From Clostridiales bacterium DTU023 (GTDB lineage: Bacteria > Bacillota > Clostridia > Saccharofermentanales > DTU023), in contig LFTF01000047.1 in assembly GCA_001512945.1 (NCBI GenBank), forward strand, positions 12,955-19,673: a DNA stretch of 6,719 nt, written 5' to 3'. Both the position numbers and the translations under genes were made by a program. Positions 4,027 to 6,719 of the stretch are shown in pieces. A model generated the notes under the pieces. That model saw only the letters and a program-made list of their open reading frames with translations, made no database searches and was not told the DNA's origin. Every line of letters starts with the position of its first letter. The first letter of the stretch is position 1.

Positions 4027-5964
4027 ATGTCTGTAAAAAATAAATCATCACGAGCGAACCGAATAACCTCCTCTCTGATATGGAAACGACCGATCGCCTT
4101 CTGGCTCCTGCCGGTTATCTTTTTGTTCTTGCTCACAACGCTCCCGCTGATATCGCAAAAATACGTCTCAACGTCTGTATTGCCGTTGATTGGGCTGATC
4201 TCTGTCATCATGAGTTTCATTCTCGCCCATCACTATTTCAGCTTTCTTCATCGGACTGACAAGAGTGACTTCTATTTCGCGATGCCCGCAAGTCGAACGA
4301 AAATGTTTGTATCGCTCAATCTCAGTGCCCTCACGTATCTGATCGGACCTTCACTGATCGTCATGACGTTAAACACGATCCTGGCAAGTCTATTCAATTT
4401 TAATGACCCCGCGATGTCCTGGTTAATCCCCTCGCTCAGTTCTTTGTGGATCGGTTACGCTGGCCTGATCGTGAGGCTAATCTACTTGTTTGTTTTTCTC
4501 GAAATCTGTTACTTCGTTACAGACAAATCGACGACCGCGAACGGTATGTTCATCCTGCTAAATGTATTTTGGCCCTTGATGCTTTTCCTGTTCAGTGATG
4601 CCACCAGTCAATTTCTCCCCGGATTTATCAATCCGATTACCACTTCGTCGGGACCTCTGTTAGGGCATGTCTTCGCATTCCAACTCTTCTCTCCGATGTT
4701 ATTTATAGGAGGATTCGAACAGTTTCATCTGCTGATTAGCGTGATGGGTTTCGGCGCGACAGCGCTCGCTTATGTGCTATTCCGCCGACGAAAGGCAGGG
4801 TACTCACCCGGACTGGGTACAGTCAACTGGCCATTCCAATTAACTCAATGGATGGGCGTAATGACCGTATCTTTGTTAGGTGGCTACGCCGCCCATCATC
4901 TGCGCATGCTGACTACGGATACCCCTGGTATCCCCATGTATGTCTCGCCTGCTCCATTCCTCATTGGGACGGGACTCGGCCTACTCATGTCATTATGGGT
5001 ATTCAATCTCATTCAAGGGAAAGGCAAAATCATTTGGCGAGCACTCGCTCCCGCAGCGGCAGTAGCGGTCGTGCCTTTTGCTGTTTGGCTCGCAGTGGTG
5101 ATGACCGGCGCCGGAGGATTTTCAACCAACTTCCCCAAAGCAATCGAATTAAAAACCGTGACCATACATTATTCCGACGCCTACGCTTCCCCTTTCACGG
5201 GCTCAAACAACACTCCCTACACGTTCGAGTTGAGCGATCCGGAAGATCTGGCGCTTTTCGTAAAACTATACGAAAAAGCCACATCATCGGATAATCCCGG
5301 ACTTGCGACGCCTCGAACACTGGCAAGCACAGAACAATCGAAAGAATTCGTACGGCGACTTAATCACCCGGAAGACTGGTACGATTCCTATCCGTATTAT
5401 CCTCCGGACAATGACACCTATTTTGCGCTTGAGTCCATAGATGGTAGAGTCATGGAGCGTATCCTGATGCTGCCGCTATCTTCAAATAACCCCGACTACC
5501 TCAATCTGCTCAAACATAACCGTCGATTTTATCTGGCGGAATTGAGCGGATTCCCAGCAGGAGAAAAGTTACAATCCGAGTTTGAACTGATAGTCAATCC
5601 GGACGCTTCCGCTAAGGACAGGGAAGAATGGATCGATCCACTTATCACCGCGCTCAAGTCTGATGAATATTTTTATGATTCAACTATAAGGCACATGATC
5701 AGCCACATCTCAAGCTTCCTAATCAAAAATAGTGACCAGGTATTCGATGACTTGCGCGAGACTGCACCATGTCAGATACGCATAACCCTTCTTATTCCAG
5801 AAACAGTCGATGCGAACCCCGCCGACTACGAATTACTGTTACCTGTCGATCCCGTCGCGATCCCCGGATTAAAAGAGATCATCGATCAGTCGCTTGAAAT
5901 ATATAATTCGTCCGTCCAGGATGAGAAGAACCCTGCGATTCCCGAAAAGAAGCCGCTCGACTAG
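4027..5964 (+). CDS. Large ABC-type permease with C-terminal soluble domain
   Basis: This 645-residue protein has two parts. Residues 1 to about 360 carry roughly 9-10 hydrophobic segments (about 23-42, 50-69, 99-122, 142-163, 172-190, 210-228, 233-252, 275-292, 309-330, 338-360). Residues 72-92 (FSFLHRTDKSDFYFAMPASR) repeat the conserved loop of this family and correspond to residues 103-125 of the preceding permease, so the two are related. Residues about 366-645 form a hydrophilic domain without membrane segments, starting KAIELKTVTIHYSD. It resembles the C-terminal domain of Bacilli permeases annotated as DUF6449 (from memory, unchecked). If the last helix runs outward, this domain is extracytoplasmic and could sense or bind ligand. 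The SD is weak (AGGG, 11 nt before the ATG, then A7), so translation may depend on coupling to upstream genes. It is the last gene of the operon and is followed by a terminator. Confidence 0.85.
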   Translation: MSVKNKSSRANRITSSLIWKRPIAFWLLPVIFLFLLTTLPLISQKYVSTSVLPLIGLISVIMSFILAHHYFSFLHRTDKSDFYFAMPASRTKMFVSLNLSALTYLIGPSLIVMTLNTILASLFNFNDPAMSWLIPSLSSLWIGYAGLIVRLIYLFVFLEICYFVTDKSTTANGMFILLNVFWPLMLFLFSDATSQFLPGFINPITTSSGPLLGHVFAFQLFSPMLFIGGFEQFHLLISVMGFGATALAYVLFRRRKAGYSPGLGTVNWPFQLTQWMGVMTVSLLGGYAAHHLRMLTTDTPGIPMYVSPAPFLIGTGLGLLMSLWVFNLIQGKGKIIWRALAPAAAVAVVPFAVWLAVVMTGAGGFSTNFPKAIELKTVTIHYSDAYASPFTGSNNTPYTFELSDPEDLALFVKLYEKATSSDNPGLATPRTLASTEQSKEFVRRLNHPEDWYDSYPYYPPDNDTYFALESIDGRVMERILMLPLSSNNPDYLNLLKHNRRFYLAELSGFPAGEKLQSEFELIVNPDASAKDREEWIDPLITALKSDEYFYDSTIRHMISHISSFLIKNSDQVFDDLRETAPCQIRITLLIPETVDANPADYELLLPVDPVAIPGLKEIIDQSLEIYNSSVQDEKNPAIPEKKPLD

Positions 5965-5975
5965 AGACCGGTAAC

Positions 5976-6003
5976 AAGAAGAACCTCCGCGGAGGTTCTT
6001 CTT
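5976..6003. terminator. Bidirectional intrinsic terminator
   Basis: A perfect 28-bp palindrome (arms 5976-5989 and 5990-6003, centre CCGCGG) begins 12 nt after the operon's stop codon and lies 36 nt past the convergent aldehyde dehydrogenase stop. The 3' arm is pyrimidine-rich in both directions (GGTTCTTCTT), which provides a U-rich descending stem although there is no long separate U-tract. It is the only strong hairpin between the convergent genes and should terminate both. Confidence 0.85.
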
Positions 6004-6038
6004 TGGGCAAGATACTCTTAGATTGCGCTTCTAGTTTG

Positions 6039-6719
6039 TCAGCGCAGTAAAATTTCAGGAAGGTGCGATTTTGGGTTTTTGTACGGATGATGGCGCACAG
6101 GCAAGTCAAAACTCCACCACTTATCTAACACGGTCTTTTCGTGCGTAAACGCGCGGAAACTGTATTCCCCATGATAGTTGCCCATACCGCTGTTACCGAC
6201 GCCGCCAAACGGCGCTTTGGATGATGACAGATGCATAACCGTGTCGTTGACACAACCGCCTCCGAAAGAAAGCTCATTCAAGACTCGATCGCGCACCGCT
6301 TTGTCGCGCGTAAAAACGTAAAGCGCAAGCGGTTTCGGGCGCGCCTTTTGCTCTTGGATCAGTTGATCAAAGTCGTCCCAAGCCAGAATCGGTAGCACGG
6401 GGCCAAATATCTCCTCTGTCATCACGGGAGAATCCCAGGCTGGTTCGTCCAATAGTGTGAAATCGATCTGTCTAGTCTCAGGATCGCCCTTCCCGCCTAT
6501 GACAACGCGTTCTTCCTCAATTAGGCCAAGCACACGGGTGTAATGTCTGTCTGTGATCAACTTGGGCCAAGCATTTTTGACATATTCAGGATCGGTAAAT
6601 ATCGCCTGCGACTGCTGCTTCAATTCACTCAATAAAGCATCCTTGACGCTGCGTTCGCACAGCACATGATCCGGCGCGACGCAGGTTTGTCCGGCGTTGA
6701 GCAGTTTTCCAAACAATAT
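6039..6719 (-). CDS. Aldehyde dehydrogenase, C-terminal part (runs off window)
   Basis: The C-terminal 226 residues of an NAD(P)+-dependent aldehyde dehydrogenase are present, which oxidises aldehydes to carboxylic acids. The gene begins beyond the right edge; the frame is open to the last base, so the internal Met at 6716 is not the start. Visible family features are the catalytic cysteine in NAGQTCVAPDH (codon at 6681-6683), the EEIFGP cofactor-ribose motif at 6399-6416, and the C-terminal FGGVGNSGMGNYHG element at 6168-6209. The GQTCVAPD context and the short C-terminal tail (RHHPYKNPKS) point to the class 3/fatty-aldehyde branch, like B. subtilis YwdH. The general-base glutamate and the NAD fold lie outside the window. 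It converges on the ABC operon with a shared terminator, so a functional link is not implied. Substrate specificity is unknown. Confidence 0.95.
   Translation of the reverse strand: MLFGKLLNAGQTCVAPDHVLCERSVKDALLSELKQQSQAIFTDPEYVKNAWPKLITDRHYTRVLGLIEEERVVIGGKGDPETRQIDFTLLDEPAWDSPVMTEEIFGPVLPILAWDDFDQLIQEQKARPKPLALYVFTRDKAVRDRVLNELSFGGGCVNDTVMHLSSSKAPFGGVGNSGMGNYHGEYSFRAFTHEKTVLDKWWSFDLPVRHHPYKNPKSHLPEILLR

Noticed and set aside
4848..5294. Plus-strand 148-codon frame inside the large permease gene
   Set aside because: It is an Arg/Ser/His-rich out-of-frame translation of a well-supported permease.

Overview
The window looks like a chromosomal segment of a Gram-positive Bacillota, probably a member of the Bacilli. 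Three things suggest this. Shine-Dalgarno sites are strong and purine-rich (GAGGAGG, GGGAGG, AAAAGGAG). A short GntR regulator of the YtrA subfamily leads an ABC-transporter operon. The GC content appears moderate. A genus cannot be fixed from the sequence alone. I see no rRNA, tRNA, CRISPR array, insertion sequence or phage gene.

Left part (1-1047, minus strand). An unrecognised, acidic, tryptophan-rich 104-residue protein (37-351) is followed by a 390-bp gene-free stretch (352-741). That stretch holds several inverted repeats and a sequence resembling the regulator's operator. Next comes a 101-residue ferritin-like protein (742-1047) of the encapsulated-ferritin type. It has the expected metal ligands but no obvious encapsulin-targeting tail, and no shell gene is visible.

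Divergent intergenic region (1048-1334). On the ferritin side there is a 7-bp hairpin in the mRNA leader and a weak AT-rich palindrome. On the other side there is a consensus -35 and, just past the presumed -10, an inverted repeat that matches the published YtrA operator layout (AGTGTA-N13-TACACT) at 10 of 12 positions.

Central operon (1335-5964, plus strand). The order is YtrA-type regulator, ABC ATPase, polytopic permease, and a larger permease with a ~280-residue soluble C-terminal domain. Gaps of 122, 28 and 37 bp suggest one transcript under autoregulation. The operon resembles B. subtilis ytrGABCDEF in logic, which is linked to cell-envelope stress, but its membrane subunits differ in size and number. 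The ATPase has glutamine where the H-loop histidine should be. The operon ends at a perfect 28-bp palindrome that probably terminates transcription in both directions.

Right edge (6039-6719, minus strand). The C-terminal part of an NAD(P)-dependent aldehyde dehydrogenase, including the catalytic cysteine, converges on the operon and runs off the window.

No wholly new system is evident. The points most worth following are the predicted operator, the H-loop substitution, the shell-less encapsulated-ferritin-type protein and the large permease/soluble-domain fusion.
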